This document shows positions 35,191-48,754 of a stretch of 64,000 nt of DNA, piece after piece. The notes beneath the pieces were generated by a model. The model saw only the letters and a program-made list of their open reading frames with translations. It was not told the origin of the DNA and made no database searches. Every line of letters starts with the position of its first letter. Within the stretch, counting starts at the first letter, position 1. Source of the DNA: Plecoglossus altivelis (taxonomy: Eukaryota > Chordata > Actinopteri > Osmeriformes > Plecoglossidae); the NCBI GenBank assembly GCA_036571765.1, contig BROE01000004.1:4184453-4248452 (forward strand), in the 5' to 3' direction. The translations under genes were made by a program, and so were the position numbers.

Positions 35191-38100
35191 GTGTGTGTTC
35201 CTGAGTGGTTGGCTGGTGAGGCAGGGACCTAAAAAATCTGCATTTTGAGAGACTGGCTTCCTGTTCAGTATCTCAGTTAAACAGTAGTTAGACTTGAGGT
35301 GAATGAAAGCTTCTAGCTTATTCCTCTCATATTTAGTACCTTTATGAGGTACTGCATATTGGCCAATAAAACAAGCAAATGAGAAATGCTGAGACAGAAG
35401 TCTCAACTTCTCACCTTTACTATTGTTCTTTCACTTAACAACGTTCATGTGGTCAAAACACGATCAGAGTGTAAGGATTGGAACCGGCTAATTGCACCAT
35501 TCCACAGTTCAGCTTACTCTGCAAAATTCTCTGTAAATTCCATCCAGTTAAATGGAATTGCTGACTAATACGCAAACAACTTATCCTTAAATAATACTTA
35601 GACGCTTTCTTAATAGTTTGATCATCCCAGCCCATAAACAAGAAGCTTATACCAAGAGGGTCTGCCTCAGAAATGAGGTGTTATTATCACAATACACCCA
35701 TCTGTCTTTCAAGCCTGACCATGTGTCGAGGAGATGTGCTTCTGATGTAATTTCCTGTTCCACTGGGGAACTGCAGCCACCTAATTAGTTTCACATTCAT
35801 TTAAATGCTTGTCAAATATCCTTCCTCCTTAGAAATGACACGAGTTAGACAGAAACAGAAACCTGAATGATGAAAGAGGCTAACTCATACAGCAACTCTC
35901 AAACTGGCACAAGTCTCTGTGTATATCTAGTCATTATGAATCTAGAAAATGTGAAGGTGAGGGGACGCAAAAGGTTTGGAGACTGTGAGGGGAGCCATTC
36001 ATGAAGCCTGGTGATGATGTCACTTCCTGTAGTAGAGTTCCACAGCGCGCCAACCTCTCATCACTACACCCACAGCCCTCGGAAGGGGGTTACTTGTTAA
36101 CGCAACACGTCCACAAAGACAAGCAACGGAAAAGGCATTGGACCACAGTGACTAAACAGCTTACCTGGAGGTGTATCATCATTTCCCAGGGCCAGATCTT
36201 AACTCAGATGTGAGGGACATCTGAGGAAAAGCTCTTCCCTGTCAGCTTAGCAGGGACTGGCTGCCTGCTGTCAGGATGTCAGAGTGGAAGAGGGCACAGG
36301 CGATTACTCACTGATCAATGGTGGGAATCTCTTAGACAGGCAGCAGATGTGCTTCCATCCCCACAGACATGGTCCCTGGCCTGCACCACTGCAACAGAGC
36401 TCTCCAAGATCTTACCCGTCCCATACTTCACACCGCCCTGACAAGTGCTTCCATGCAGACAGAATTAGACCGACGTAGAAACACATGCAACTGAGATTTT
36501 TCAAACATCAACATCCATGATCCAAGGTGTGTTTACGATCGGGTACGGAGAAAGATTGATAAATATTGTTTTTATGCGTTTCTCCTCGTTTGCTCGGTGT
36601 TGGTGGTCCACTTCAGTGTGTTTTGCAGAAAGCGACATGCCATACATCCGTCCAACTGCTTGGACCTTCCACGCTCTTGAAACCCGAAGCTGACTGAGGC
36701 GCATACAGAAAAGTATACATGACGTCGCACAAACAAAAAGAGGCAAACGTTCACAGACTGTAAGCTAGATTTATGCTTCCATTTTTCTGCTTGGAACTTG
36801 GAAATAACAAGATTTAACCAAACACAAAATCACTTAGGGCTGAGAAAAGACACCCAAAGAGTGAATTTTGCTTACATTATGTGTTGAGAAGTTTTCTGTC
36901 AGTAAAGTATGCCGCATTAGTGAAATACTCTTTTTACAATTGTTTTAGCCAGATTGCATGTGCTTGTGGTATCAATTAATCTGTTTTGTGGGGGAAGATT
37001 AAAAGCTGGGAGGTTTGCCTGAGTAAACAAATTACGAGGAAACAGCAACAGGCCCTATTAAAGGGTATTGCTTCAATCCACCACTACCCAATCAACACAA
37101 TAGACTGATCCTCCGCCATCTTTGAGAACACAATGGTCTGGTTTGAGGCTAAAACCACCCTGTAGAGCAGAGTGCACACAAGGTTAGCCAGACTTGTCAC
37201 TCAGTAACCCAAACAATATTAAAGTGTAACCGTCACAGGTTTAGTAATAAGGGCGAAACCTTCCACCCACACGGTGTAAATCAGTCTTTGGAAGAAAACA
37301 AAAAAATCCTATTTGTAAATGATGTTGTGAGTTGACAGTGGAACAGACTGACAGGATGGTAGTGAGTGCTTCCAACACAAGGCCACAGGTGAAAGTGACA
37401 GCAGGTGACTCTGGCAGCTATGTACTCAAATCTGCTGTTGAGTGCAGTGACAGCTGTACAAAGAATCTCTAAGACGTGTGTGTGTGTGTGTGTGTTTCGG
37501 AGCCGTCTCCTCTCTCTGGTAAGACACTAGAAGGCTGGTGTCTCAAATATCTTCGTCTCTCAGTCTCCCGTCCCTCGTGACCTCATTCCTGACCACGTTT
37601 CGCCGGACTTCAAAAGACAGGAAGCAGGTTAGTGTTGTGGAGATCCAACACTGCAGTTTGCATGCAAGGCAAATTGAGATACGTCTATTCAAACACTTCC
37701 CATACAGTCTAAGAACAGGAACTGCAACGAAGCCAGGTTGGTTTTGGGAAGATAGCAATCCTCTGTTTGAGCCCTCCACTCTTAGATTAACTATCTGTCC
37801 TTCAAACACACGATGGAGCACCTAGGAGCTTTCAACACGGCAACAGTTCAAACTCCAAATCAACAGCCACAGAACAAACATAGCATTAACAAACAGGCCC
37901 CGTTCCACCAGCAGAAACAGCGAGAGAAATTCCCTCACAGATGCCTTGGTTTGTGTGCCTGTGTGACAGTTACATGCAAAATGAGCGCACATTTCAACAT
38001 GACCATTGTAAAGGCAATAATCGCACCCGTACTTTGATGATTATGTTCATGCTTGTTCTGGTGAACCACGCCTCAAACAACAGCCATGTCAGTCATTAGT

Positions 38101-38912
38101 TCACTCATTCCAGAACTTCCTGACTCAAGGTGATAATGTTATTACACACCCATGTTTCACAGACCTGGCACAGGCTGAAATAGATCTCAAGACACTGATC
38201 TAAGTTCAGTCTAGAATGTTCTCATCCCATGGTGTGGAGAAAAGGTAAGCTGATCCTGGATCTGGGCCTGGCTGCAGTTTCTACCCGGGGCGTGCTGCCA
38301 AGCTGGTCTGGGCCTTTTGTTGCGATTGATACACTATCCCAACCAGCCACGCAAGCATGAAGGGTGACATCACTTGTTTAGGGCCAAGCTAATTCTGATT
38401 GGTGTTGACCCAAATTCAAACTACCAACCAAATGTTTGAGCTTTCCTGTGGGAACGTTTGTTGGCCCTTGTTTAAGAGGCTCACGTGAACGGCCTCATTA
38501 ACTTCTAAAACAACTGACAAGTGTCAATACGTGGTCATATATGATGGGCTGGAAATGCATCTGTAAAAATAGCACTGTATTGAAGAAAAACAACTTGTTT
38601 AGCAACTTGTCGGGTTAAATATCGATAAACCAGACAAAATGGACCTTGAAGCAAAGTAAAGCTGTCTGACAATCACCATCTCGAAACTAGAGATCTCATT
38701 ACTTATTCACAAGCGGTGACTCCCACATGCAAGACTACGAGGGAATAGGCACATAACTGACGTACACGTTTACAGCATTAGTTCTCTTTACAAGACACCA
38801 AGAACTCACATCCTCTTTCACACTCTTAAAACCCACAAAATAACTGGCATGATCGTCGTCAGAGACCGGATGAAAAAGCTGCATTTCCGTGTTCATTTGG
38901 ATATATCTTTTT

Positions 38913-38918
38913 TTTATT
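38913..38918 (-). terminator. arf6: Candidate arf6 polyadenylation signal
   Basis: TTTATT on + (AATAAA on -), 1.25 kb past the arf6 stop. The intervening sequence is AT-rich and non-coding, as expected for a 3' UTR. Confidence 0.4.
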
Positions 38919-40164
38919 ATTTCATCAGCATAGCAAATAGAACAAAAATAAAAACAAAAAGCATTTTATCTATAACTTACGGACAGAAAGTAAGTCTGTC
39001 TGACTGCATGACATGATCTGTAAAGCCAATGTGTGTGGACTCAGCGGGCACCATAAAAGTGGTGTGCGTTAGCGTTGTAGTAAACACTTGCTGGGGTCCA
39101 AAAGTCAGTTAGGAAGAGTCAAGTATGCACTTAATTCAAGGCGTCCTACTTTCCCCACCACCCACCCACCCGCTGCTGTGGGAAGAGGCTCTTCCACAAG
39201 TCAGACGTGGTCGTGAGGATTCTTTCTGCTAGGTGCCTGTCTAGACTGTCAGGGCGCCCGTAACATGGGTCTTTCCCAAGGCAGCTGACACTACGAATAC
39301 TCAACTGCAATGGAAGCTCCTGGAAAAGGTAGAGGCAACGGGATCAGTGGCCACAGATTTTTTTTTGCCAAGACAAAAATAAAAATAAAATTAAGATATC
39401 CGTGTCACAGTGTCCGAATCTCCAGCATCCATGTAATGTCTTGCTCAAGGAACCCCATTGGTAGGAATCATGGATGGGAACCACTGTAGACCGGAAATAA
39501 GTACTACCACATTTTCTCGATCATATAGCAACAATCATGTACAATCAACAGTGAAAACAGTACTTCTTCAAGAGGTCCATAATACACATTCTTTCAAACC
39601 ACGAGGGCTTTTTGAACCATGAAAACTGATATGCTGATGGCCTTGGTCCTTAAAGGTCAAAAGTCCTCCCATCCTTTGGGCTGAATTTGGGTCATGAGAA
39701 TACTGTATGAAAAACTGATTGTTGGGCAAAGCCTATGAATGTGAAAACTTAAAAGCACGCATTTGCCCATATTACCCAACAGAAACGCGTATTAAAAAGG
39801 AGAAGGAGTAAGATGCAGAGCTTCTCAAAGTAATATTTTATGAAGTATTCAGTCAATACTGAGTAATAGATAGAAAGTAAATGAATTACTACAGAGCCAA
39901 AGCCAACTAAGAATAAAGCAAAGCCAAAACAAAACGTCTTTTTGTTTGAAGAAATCTCAGGTTATAGGGAAGTCGTCATTATCAAAAAAAAAGGTTGGAC
40001 ATATTCAAACTTCACTTTTAAATATATATATATTTATCAGAGAAGTTATGTTATTTATTAATTGCCCCAGCCTGTTTTAGTTGGGGGTTTTTTTTCTCTC
40101 TCACTCATTCTCACTTTTTCTTTTTGCATGTAGCCTATCAGTTCAGGCTGGTCAATTAGAGACA

Positions 40165-40691
40165 TTATGATTTGTAATTGGAGGTGAGCCAGGTCAACCC
40201 TTCATAGAGTCCATCTCCTGTCGTAGCACACGATGGCTGCACGTACCAGTTCCTGTCTCTGATCCGGGTCAAACCCAACTTCTCCTGGATCTCATGTGGT
40301 TTCATGGCGTCGGGGAGGTCTTGTTTGTTGGCAAAGATTAAGATGATGGCATCCCTCATCTCGCGGTCGTTGATTATCCGGTGGAGCTCCTGCCTGGCCT
40401 CGTCTATCCGGTCTCTGTCGGCGCAGTCCACCACGAAAATGAGCCCCTGGGTTCCTGTGTAGTAGTGCCTCCACAGGGGCCGGATCTTGTCCTGCCCCCC
40501 ACGTCCCAGACGTTGAACTTTACATTCTTGTATGTGACCGTCTCTACGTTGAAACCAACGGTAGGGATGGTTGTTACAGACTGTCCCAGCTTGAGCTTGT
40601 ACAGAATGGTGGTCTTGCCAGCTGCATCGAGTCCAAGCATTAATATTCTCATTTCTTTGTTGCCAAAGATCTTTGAGAGCATCTTCCCCAT
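40165..40691 (-). CDS. arf6: ADP-ribosylation factor 6, one-base frameshift in this assembly
   Basis: A small GTPase of plasma-membrane and endosomal traffic and cortical actin. The reading frame is intronless, as in vertebrate ARF6. It starts MGKMLSKIFGNKEM (Gly2 for myristoylation) and has the P-loop GLDAAGKT (about residues 20-27) and FNVETVTYKNVKFNVWDVGG. It breaks at a C run (40495-40500 on +). Downstream in the next frame it continues QDKIRPLWRHYYTGTQG, NKQD and CATTGDG, ending LTWLTSNYKS. Restoring the family's 175-residue length needs one extra base in that run (six present, seven expected). Everything else is near-identical to mammalian ARF6 apart from Met at position 4, so a homopolymer error is more likely than a pseudogene. 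An upstream 5' exon and intron also argue against a retrocopy. Confidence 0.93.
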
Positions 40692-41163
40692 TATGCCGGC
40701 TGTGCATAAATATTAACTTCTTCAGAGAAAACGTACCTGCAACAGCAGAACAATAATTGTCATTATTATATGGAAATATATTATACATTGTTTCCATGTA
40801 TCACAGACACCCACTTTAACACCGAAATCGCACTCTGACATTCTCGTCCACGTGACAGTCGACGAGTGGGGTGGACAACTACCTAATTTAAGACGATAGT
40901 TTCGAAAGTTTTCAACAAGTACCTTTGCCTGTTAAACGCAAGGTTAAAACAACAGACCAACAATTGAAAAGTCTCATTCATTTTTACGGTGACCATACGG
41001 CAGATTCAAGGGAATAGAAGTGCTTCACAACACGTAAAGGTGCATGAGAAAGGGGTGGGGAATATTTTGATATCTCCCGGAAAACGATCTAACAACGGCT
41101 ATTAAAATAATCATATGTGCACCTATTATTTTCGACATCCATCATTTTAATCTATGAACGTAC

Positions 41164-41270
41164 CTTGGTATTTTCAGTCATGTAGAAATTATAACAGAAT
41201 TGTTATAGTTGCGATTTTAAATTAGGCCCTCTCAGAAGCCCGTAGTAGTTCCGACTTCCTCCTTGTCTGC
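41164..41270 (-). other. arf6: Probable arf6 5' non-coding exon
   Basis: On the minus strand a donor AAG|GTACGT sits at 41164/41163. An acceptor TGCTGTTGCAG|G ends at 40737, 45 bases before the ATG. The pair fits the non-coding first exon plus 5' UTR intron found in vertebrate ARF6 genes. The upstream limit is a guess. Confidence 0.55.
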
Positions 41271-42913
41271 CGGGTGTCCACTTGCCCTTTTATTTCCAGT
41301 CGTTAGATTTAAAAGAAAGATCGGCTTCTGGAGTTCATCGTTTCAGCGACAAAATTAGATCACTCCCGCTCGTAGCCCATCTGCACCGGGACAGTCAGAA
41401 GTATAGACCGCCCAAAAGGTCATTGATTCACCAGACTCTCCGCTGTTCCTCTCGCTTCTCTCGCTGAAACAAGAGCGGTACAGAAAAGGGAGGGGTGTTA
41501 GAAAGAGCACAACTTTAATCGGCCACCCTTCAGCCCATGAAGGTGGGGTTTTGCGTAATAAATTGGCACAATATACAAGAGAATTTTTGATCAAACAAGT
41601 CACGTTAGAAAATGTGTTCAGGTACCTGCAACTGCGGCAACCCCCCGATCCCCTGGTCGATTCTGCCCGCTCTTTCCTATCTCTCTCTCTTTCTCTCTTC
41701 CCCAGCCCTCACAGTCACAGCGGTGGCGGTACTGTGTTACAGGAAAAGGTGCGGACCGAGATCAGCCACCACTTCCTCTCTATTGCTCGTGCACTACGCC
41801 ATTTGGCTTGCGCACACCGACTGACTGAGCAGCGAGCCCGTGGCAGTTGAAATGGACGCCATTCGGGCTCTCAGTGGTTGTGAATGAGCGGTTTACGTCT
41901 AAAATGAAAGATCGATTGTTTGAAATTATTTGTCTGTGGATTTCACATCGATGTCGGGTCGTGTCTTCAATGTTGGCTTGTTTTCTACAATTCTCCAGAA
42001 CCGTTACGGAGACGTAATTTTCCGTGATAAAGCGGCTCATTATGACGTGGTGATTCTTGACTGGGTGTTTCATCTGTTGGATATTCAAATGAATTATGTT
42101 TCCAATTTCCTAATTACTAAAGCCACATAAATTATGTTAAAAGTCATAGCATAGCATTTCTAAAAATAACAAATAAGATACACATTCGAGTAATGTCAGT
42201 GAAGCGGACAGTATTTGACTTTTTGGTTACTTGATTTATGTCACCATGTTGCTTTGTGCATCAGGTCCCTTGAACACGTTATGCATTGAGCAGGGTATCC
42301 GTTACTATTCAAAGTCACCAATTGTATTTTATGTGCATTTCACAACAGTGCAGGTAGGGTGAGTTTAGTTGTAGCAAAATGTGAATGTTGCCTGTGCAGT
42401 AAGCTAGGGCAAAAGCAAAAAGAGGCAGTACATTCAGGTATCAGTGAAATAAACTTCAAACAAGAATAAATTACACCAACATAAATCCACAAAGAAATTT
42501 GTCAAGTTAACAGTGTTACACATGAAAGTGTTCTGCAGTTCACTTAGCGAAAGTGTTACAATCTACTGAAAAAATATTCAACTGCATAGGACCACTGGTG
42601 GCTAATTTTACGATCATATGTAGGGTCCAACGATATAATTAACACTCGCGATTCAGTTGTATTCCGTAGCTAGGCTATGTAGCAAAAATAAATAAATAAA
42701 TAAATAAAGATCGCGCTTTTTTGGGTCTAGGTCCAGTCGCAGCAGATCCGCCCATGTTTAACACACAGCAGAACGCATGCGCATTAGCTGTTTGCCTGCC
42801 CTTCCGAAGCGTCGAAGTAGTGGTGGAGAATGATAGTAGAAGCGCGGCTGTATGTTGTGTTTTTTGTTTGAAATAAAAGTAGCTGAAATACTCTTTATTC
42901 TGCATACAATTTC

Positions 42914-45900
42914 ATGGAAAATACTGGTAAGTCTGCAATAATTACTCTGTCTCAAGAATAGCCAACAAATATTTGCGACAAGACGGACCTTTTAATTCCT
43001 TCGTTTAACAACGCAACGGAAATGTGGTTGCTAGCTAGCTGTAGCTGTCGTTGCTAATAGCACGCAGCTATCAACCCTATATTCAACGGAAGCTTGCACG
43101 ACGTGTGGTAAATCAGGCTGGCTAGCGTGGAGCAGGCCTCAAATCCATTAGCTAGCTACCAGTAGACAAGGTTCATCGTTTGAGTAAACAAACAAAACCT
43201 TATCCAACGCAATAATAGCCAATGTTCAGTTATGTATATTAATTGTGTCAAAATTATAGTATAACTGATGGCTGAATGTGAGTAAATGATCCACTTCATT
43301 CAATAATGCGAGCCTTCGTTGGCTATTTCCTCAAAAGACATGTATTTGAATAAAAATACACGAAACTAGACAAATACGAATTGTTATGGTAGTAGTTTGC
43401 ATGATTCAATAAAATAAAATTCGATTCAAATCTATAAACGTGGTTTAGTTTCGTTTAACGACATTGGCGATATCGCGTGGCTGATAAGGCCGCGCTGCTC
43501 AACTTTGAACGGGGAAGTTGACATAGATTGCCCTTCTATGTCAGTTCGAACTTTGGCAATGGAAAATCAGTTGTTGGCCACATTAACGTTATTGCCGCTT
43601 TGTTACAATTTCAAACCCCCTCAAATATTAACAGCTTAATCATATTTTTGTAGAGTTTCTAACAACTTATTTTATATGCAATTACACGTTAGGGTTGCTA
43701 ACCACAAGTCAAGTATTGACTAAATGGTTTAACTAAAGCATTTTCCCCGTCCCGCAGATTTGCACCTCTCTGACGAGCCCATGACGGGAATGCTGGACAC
43801 GGACTCCCCTGAAAGCGGGGACTCTCCTGCCATGGAGGGAGCTGGGGATAGTTACCTCCCAGACCTCCCCGTCCTCACCCATGCTGCCGAGTGGTCCATG
43901 GACCAGGTGCCCCCGGACACCCTCACCACCGTCATGCCCGAGGACTCAGACCAGTCCCAGGATGCCCTGGACCAGCAGCAGACCCGCCAGCGTAGCGAGC
44001 CGTCTGACCTGGGCTCGGTGGAGAGGGCCGTTCAGCACTTCCAGCTCTTCCAGGAGCAGCACACAGCGCAGGCCCCAGACCCGCCGGAGGCCCCAGACGT
44101 TCTGACCCAGCCCCCGGAGCCGGCCCTGGGGGAAGAGCAGGCTGCACCAGTAGCTGAGGACGGAAGCCCTGCCAACATGGAGCTGGAGGATGCATCCAAG
44201 GAGCCGGCAGAGCCGGAGGAACCTGCTGTCCCCCCTGAGCCTGAGCTGCCCTCTGAGTTTGAAAAGCTCTTCAAAGGCTGCGTAGACAACCCAGAAGACT
44301 TCAACGGATGGGTCTATCTTCTGCAGTATGTCGAACAAGAGGTGAGCAGAACCCTGGCTTTTACAGTTTTGTAGAACTTCATCACTGTGTAGAAACTTTT
44401 TTTGTTGTTGTCCCTAACATAATTATTGAATTATTTTCCCCTCAGAATAACCTGCTGGCCGTGAGGAAGTCATTTGATGAGTTTTTCCTGCGCTACCCGT
44501 ACTGCTACGGCTACTGGAAGAAGTACGCAGACATCGAGAAGAAGCATGGCAACACACAAGTGGCTGAAGAGGTAAGCACGTGGAGAAAATACACCTCAAG
44601 ATCTCCAGTCTCTCTGGCTCAGACGCGTCTGCGTTTTGTAGTTGTTTGAGAGTGCTCTCTGTGGCGGCCCTCAGGTGTACAGGCGGGGCGTGCAGGCCAT
44701 CCCTCTCAGCGTGGACCTGTGGCTGCACTACCTGTCTTTCATCAAGGAGAACGCAGACACCAGTGACCCCCAGCTGGAGGATCGCATACGAGCGTAAGGA
44801 ACACACCTACAATCACTCTGCATCAATCAACAAAGCTGCAGTCTTCCCTCTCCCCATACTTCCTTGAATAAGGATAAGATATTTGGCGTTTAGTGGAGTG
44901 TTTTCCTGGTTTTAAAGTGTAAGGGGCGGAGGCGTGAATGTAAGGGGCGGAGGCGTGAGTGTAAGGGGAGGAAGGCGTGGGTGTAAGGGGCTGAGGCGTG
45001 GGTGTACGGGGGAGGCATTTTAGCGATAGTGGTCCTCATTCTGTATGCTCTCTCCCACAGGGCCTATGAGCACGCTGTGCTTGCAGCTGGGACAGACTTC
45101 CGCTCTGACCGCTTGTGGGAGGCCTATGCCAACTGGGAAACGGAGCTGGAGAAACTGGGAAACGTCACGGCCATCTACGACCGAGTCATGAGCATCCCTA
45201 CCCAGCTCTACTCCCAGCACTTCCAGAGGTACGAAGACATTCCTGAACTATGGCCCAAACTGGGACTGTGACTGTCTGGCTCTGTGTGTCCCAAGAACTG
45301 ATTGATAATGTTGTAGAAATTGGTCGTCATTATAGTTAGAAAAGCAACATTACCTTAGAAAAGTTTATAAAGGTCTTTTACCTTGTCTTAAATATGGAGA
45401 TTTTCTTTGATGAAATATCTTAATTCCTCCAGGTTCAAGGATCACGTGCAGAACAACAATCCTAAGCATTTCCTGTCGGAGGAAGAGTTTGTCCAGCTGA
45501 GAGTGGAGCTGTCTAAAGCCAGCGTGACGGGAGAGACCGGAGAGGACGGAGAGACCATCCCAGCCCCCGCTGAGGACCTCCCTCCAGGGATTGAGGACCT
45601 CCCTGACCCAGCCAAGGTATGCCTCCCCCCTCTCCCCTCCCCTCCCCCCTGGCAGGGTTTACAAACATGGCGAGGCCTGAGGCCCTTGCCTTTTTCTTCC
45701 ATGGAGAGAAAGAGACAGACATCTGTTCAGGTTTGAAGAGCTGTCTTTCCATCAGCAGCCAAGCCAGTGAGTGCCTGGGAGAGTCAAGTTGGCGTCCAAT
45801 CAGGGACTCGGCTCACATTGGGTCAAGATCGCCCGTGGTCGAGTGCCCCTCAGCAGCAGCAGCCGGGGGCTGGTCACAACAGGCTGATATGCAGGGTGCA

Positions 45901-48754
45901 TACATACGTGCCCCACCACAAGCTTCTTGTCTCTCATGGTGATGTAAATCCTTTGCAGCTGGACATGCAGTTTGCATATCAGTGGAGTCTGTCCTCGTCC
46001 GCCCCTAACCCCAGGAGGGTTGACAAAGTGTGCGTTTCTGTGTTCTGTGCAGAGGGTGACGGAGATCGAGAACATGCGCCACAAGGTGATCGAGTCACGC
46101 CAAGAAGTGTTCAACCACAACGAGCACGAAGTCAGCAAGCGCTGGGCCTTTGAAGAAGGGGTGAGTTAACTAATGGGATCTGGCTTCTGCTATGTCTTAA
46201 CTGGGTGACAATCAGGGAAATAAAACTTCAACCTAAAAAAATGTAAATATCCATAAGCTAATTTTTTCCCCCCTTTGCATTGGTCTCAGATCAAGCGGCC
46301 GTACTTCCACGTCAAAGCCCTGGAGAAGACCCAGCTCAGCAACTGGAAAGAGTACCTGGACTTCGAGATGGAAAACGGGACTCCTGAGCGCGTGGTGGTG
46401 CTGTTCGAGCGATGCCTCATCGCCTGCGCCCTCTACGAGGAGTTCTGGACAAAGGTAACCTGAACTCCGACCTGCCACCTTCCCTTTCTCCATCAAATGC
46501 CCCCCGCACTCCCTCCCATCCCCCTCCTCCCTCCAACAACGATGACATCACATCCTCACAGTAAATCGCCCTGCACTCTCTCTTTGCGTGTAACGTTGAT
46601 ATGTGACTCTGTTGTATTAGGGGATGGCCAGCTTGCCACACAAGATTTGACTCCAGCATTTGCCAACTACTACGTTGCATCTTCTCCGTCTCCCACTACC
46701 TTACAGAAACTTATCTTATTGGTTCCATGAAGGTGCTGATGGGTTTACAAAGAATTTCTAAAAACGATCTTGTCAATGAAGCAATTCACACGTTCAGGGA
46801 ACAGGAAATAAAGGTTTGAAAATCTTGTTTGTCCCTTCTTTCTCTCTCTCTTTCTCTCCTCCGCCCCCCTCTCTTCTCCTCTATCTCCCCCCCTTCTCCT
46901 CTTTCAACTCTTTCCCTTTCTTTTCTTCATTCAAGTACGCGAAATACATTGAGGGCTACAGCATAGAGGGAGTGCGGCACGTCTACAAGAAAGCCTGCAC
47001 CATCCACCTGCCCAAGAAGCCAGCCATCCACCTGCTGTGGGCAGCCTTTGAAGAGCAGCAGGGTGGGTCACTATCCCTCACCAGTCATGTGTAGAAAGCC
47101 TAGCGACTTCTGCTGGCATTGGACGAGACAGTCAGGCCAGAGCTAATTCGCTTCAGCACCTGCGTTGCGATCAGGAAGTGAACCCATCTGTATGCGTTCC
47201 CACCCACAGGCAATGTCGACGAGGCTCGCCGCATCCTGAAGGACCTGGAAGAGGCGGTCCCGGCCCTCGCCATGGTACGCCTGCGGAGGGTCAGCCTGGA
47301 GCGTCGCCACGGCAACCTGGAGGAGGCGGAAGCCCTGCTGAGGGACGCCATGGCATCGGGGAAGAACGCCAGCGAGACGTCGTTCTACGCCGTGAAACTG
47401 GCCAGGCAGTTGCTCAAGGTGCAGAGGAGCCTCAGCAAGGCCAGGAAGGTGCTGCTGGAGGCCATAGAGAAAGACCAGGTGAGACACCAGGAGAGATCAG
47501 CCTGGAAGGTTGACATTCAGGGGGAACAGGTGAGACCGCAGAGATCGGTTAGGAAGGTTGACATTCAGAGGGACCAGGTGAGAGACTAACCAGTGCATTT
47601 GATCTTAAAGGCCCAGATGAGAAGAGCGGAAGACTTAACACCATTTCATTTTCAGGAAGTGGACTCAAAAGCAGATGTGGAACTTGAGGTTCTTGATGTG
47701 ATACGTTGTGTGTGTGTGTGCTTGCAGACAAGCCCCAAGCTGTACCTAAACCTGTTGGAGCTAGAGTACAGTGGGGATGTGCAGCAGAACCAGGCAGAGA
47801 TCCTGGCCTGCTTCGACCGGGCCTTGACCAGCGCTCTGCCCCTGGAGGCTCGTCTCACTTTCTCTCAGCGCAAGGTTGAGTTCCTGGAGGACTTTGGCAG
47901 CGATATCGATTTGTGAGTCCCCATTGAACTGATGAAACCGTTATCCATGAACGCAAAAGTGCCTTTCTAAACCCTACGTTAGGTGGCACCCTCTCAGATA
48001 TGTGGTTCGAGTGATGGAAACGCACCTCCACAAAATAGGTGGAACGCTTGTTCTTCTGTGTTGTGATTTGACATCTTCTCCCAGGCTAGTGATTGCGTAT
48101 GAAGAACACCAGAAGCTTCAGAAAGAACATGACTCAACTAAGAGGAAAGCAGAGAACGGGTATGAACACAGCTAAACTGATCTCTGTGCATGTGGACGAT
48201 TTGAAGGTTTCAAAAACAACAAATGGAGAGACCCTTCCTCTGTTCCTGGCAGAGCTCAGTTTATTGGGCCTGATCTACACATCAAAGCCTGTTTTATTGA
48301 CACAAACATGTTTATCCACCTGCAGCTCCCAGGAGCCCGAGTCCAAAAGGCAGCGTCTGGATGAGAACTCTGCTTCAGGGGCCATGATGCAAGACAACTC
48401 TGCCTACAACTACAACTGGTACCAGGTGAGCTTCTGGTCTCTTGAGGGGACTTGCATCTCTAATGAGGTCAAAAAGACAATGTGGTCTGGACATGGTAAC
48501 ATCAGATGGGGACAGACAGTGTGAATGTCACAACACAGGTGCAGATTTGACAACCTTATGCAGTGAGGGAGATCCAGATCCCCAACAGGGGCTGATGCTA
48601 AGAGTTGATTGATAAATGACCTTGATACATATTTAACTAATACTACTTTTCTTTCTCCTTCCAGCAACAGTACAACAATTGGGGTCAGAATTCCTGGGGC
48701 CAGTACAACCAATATGCCCAGTATAACCAGTACTACCCTCCTCCTCCTACATGA
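42914..48754 (+). CDS. prpf39: Pre-mRNA-processing factor 39 (14 coding exons)
   Basis: A U1 snRNP-associated splicing factor built of HAT repeats. Coding exons are 42914-42926, 43758-44341, 44446-44571, 44675-44793, 45061-45228, 45433-45616, 46053-46160, 46290-46454, 46936-47062, 47210-47478, 47728-47912, 48085-48159, 48326-48425 and 48665-48754. All are GT-AG and phases match, giving 770 aa. The first exon encodes only MENT plus one base. Exon 2 is an acidic, proline/glutamate-rich N-terminal region. HAT-type helices follow (YPYCYGYWKKYADIEKK, AYEHAVLAAGTDFRSDRLWE, IKRPYFHVKALEKTQLSNWK, NVDEARRILKDLE). The C-terminus is rich in Q, N and Y (QYNNWGQNSWGQYNQYAQYN). It is longer than human PRPF39 (669 aa as I recall) because of the N-terminal region. 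fkbp3 lies nearby, as in human. Confidence 0.96.
44925..45012. repeat. 21-bp minisatellite in prpf39 intron 4
   Basis: Four to five imperfect copies of GTGTAAGGGGCGGAGGCGT. Each contains GTAAGG, a splice-donor-like motif, just upstream of exon 5. Confidence 0.85.
47464..47582 (+). repeat. prpf39: Repeated exon-end/donor segment of prpf39 exon 10
   Basis: The exon 10 donor context (CAG|GTGAGA) occurs three times, with exon ends at 47478, 47529 and 47577. The 48-51-base segments between them are partial repeats sharing GGAAGGTTGACATTCAG. The prpf39 frame stays open through both segments and stops at 47587-47589, past the third donor, so all three donors are in frame (0, +51 and +99 bases). Confidence 0.8.

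Larger units (their letters stand above)
30850..38890. other. Gene-free region between peli2 and arf6
   Basis: No exon of a family I know was found. The stretch holds a (CT)n-(AT)n microsatellite (31543-31599), CA/GT repeats at about 32821-32842, 33892-33940, 34884-34907, 35137-35200 and 37477-37495, and a 38-bp minisatellite (33335-33515). In the human genome TMEM260 lies between PELI2 and OTX2. I saw no sign of it in this window. Confidence 0.55.

Noticed and set aside
40165..40797. Treating arf6 as a processed pseudogene
   Set aside because: Only one defect is present, at a homopolymer. A 5' UTR exon and intron are recognisable and there is no poly(A) scar.
41551..41850. A plus-strand frame of 99 residues upstream of prpf39
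   Set aside because: No domain, composition partly set by a CT run, and it lies in the arf6/prpf39 intergenic interval.
42927..48664. A SNORD127-type C/D box snoRNA in prpf39 introns (a SNORD127 host in human)
   Set aside because: A few TGATG sequences exist (for example near 47928 and 46736), but none was paired with a properly placed CTGA D box and closing stem.
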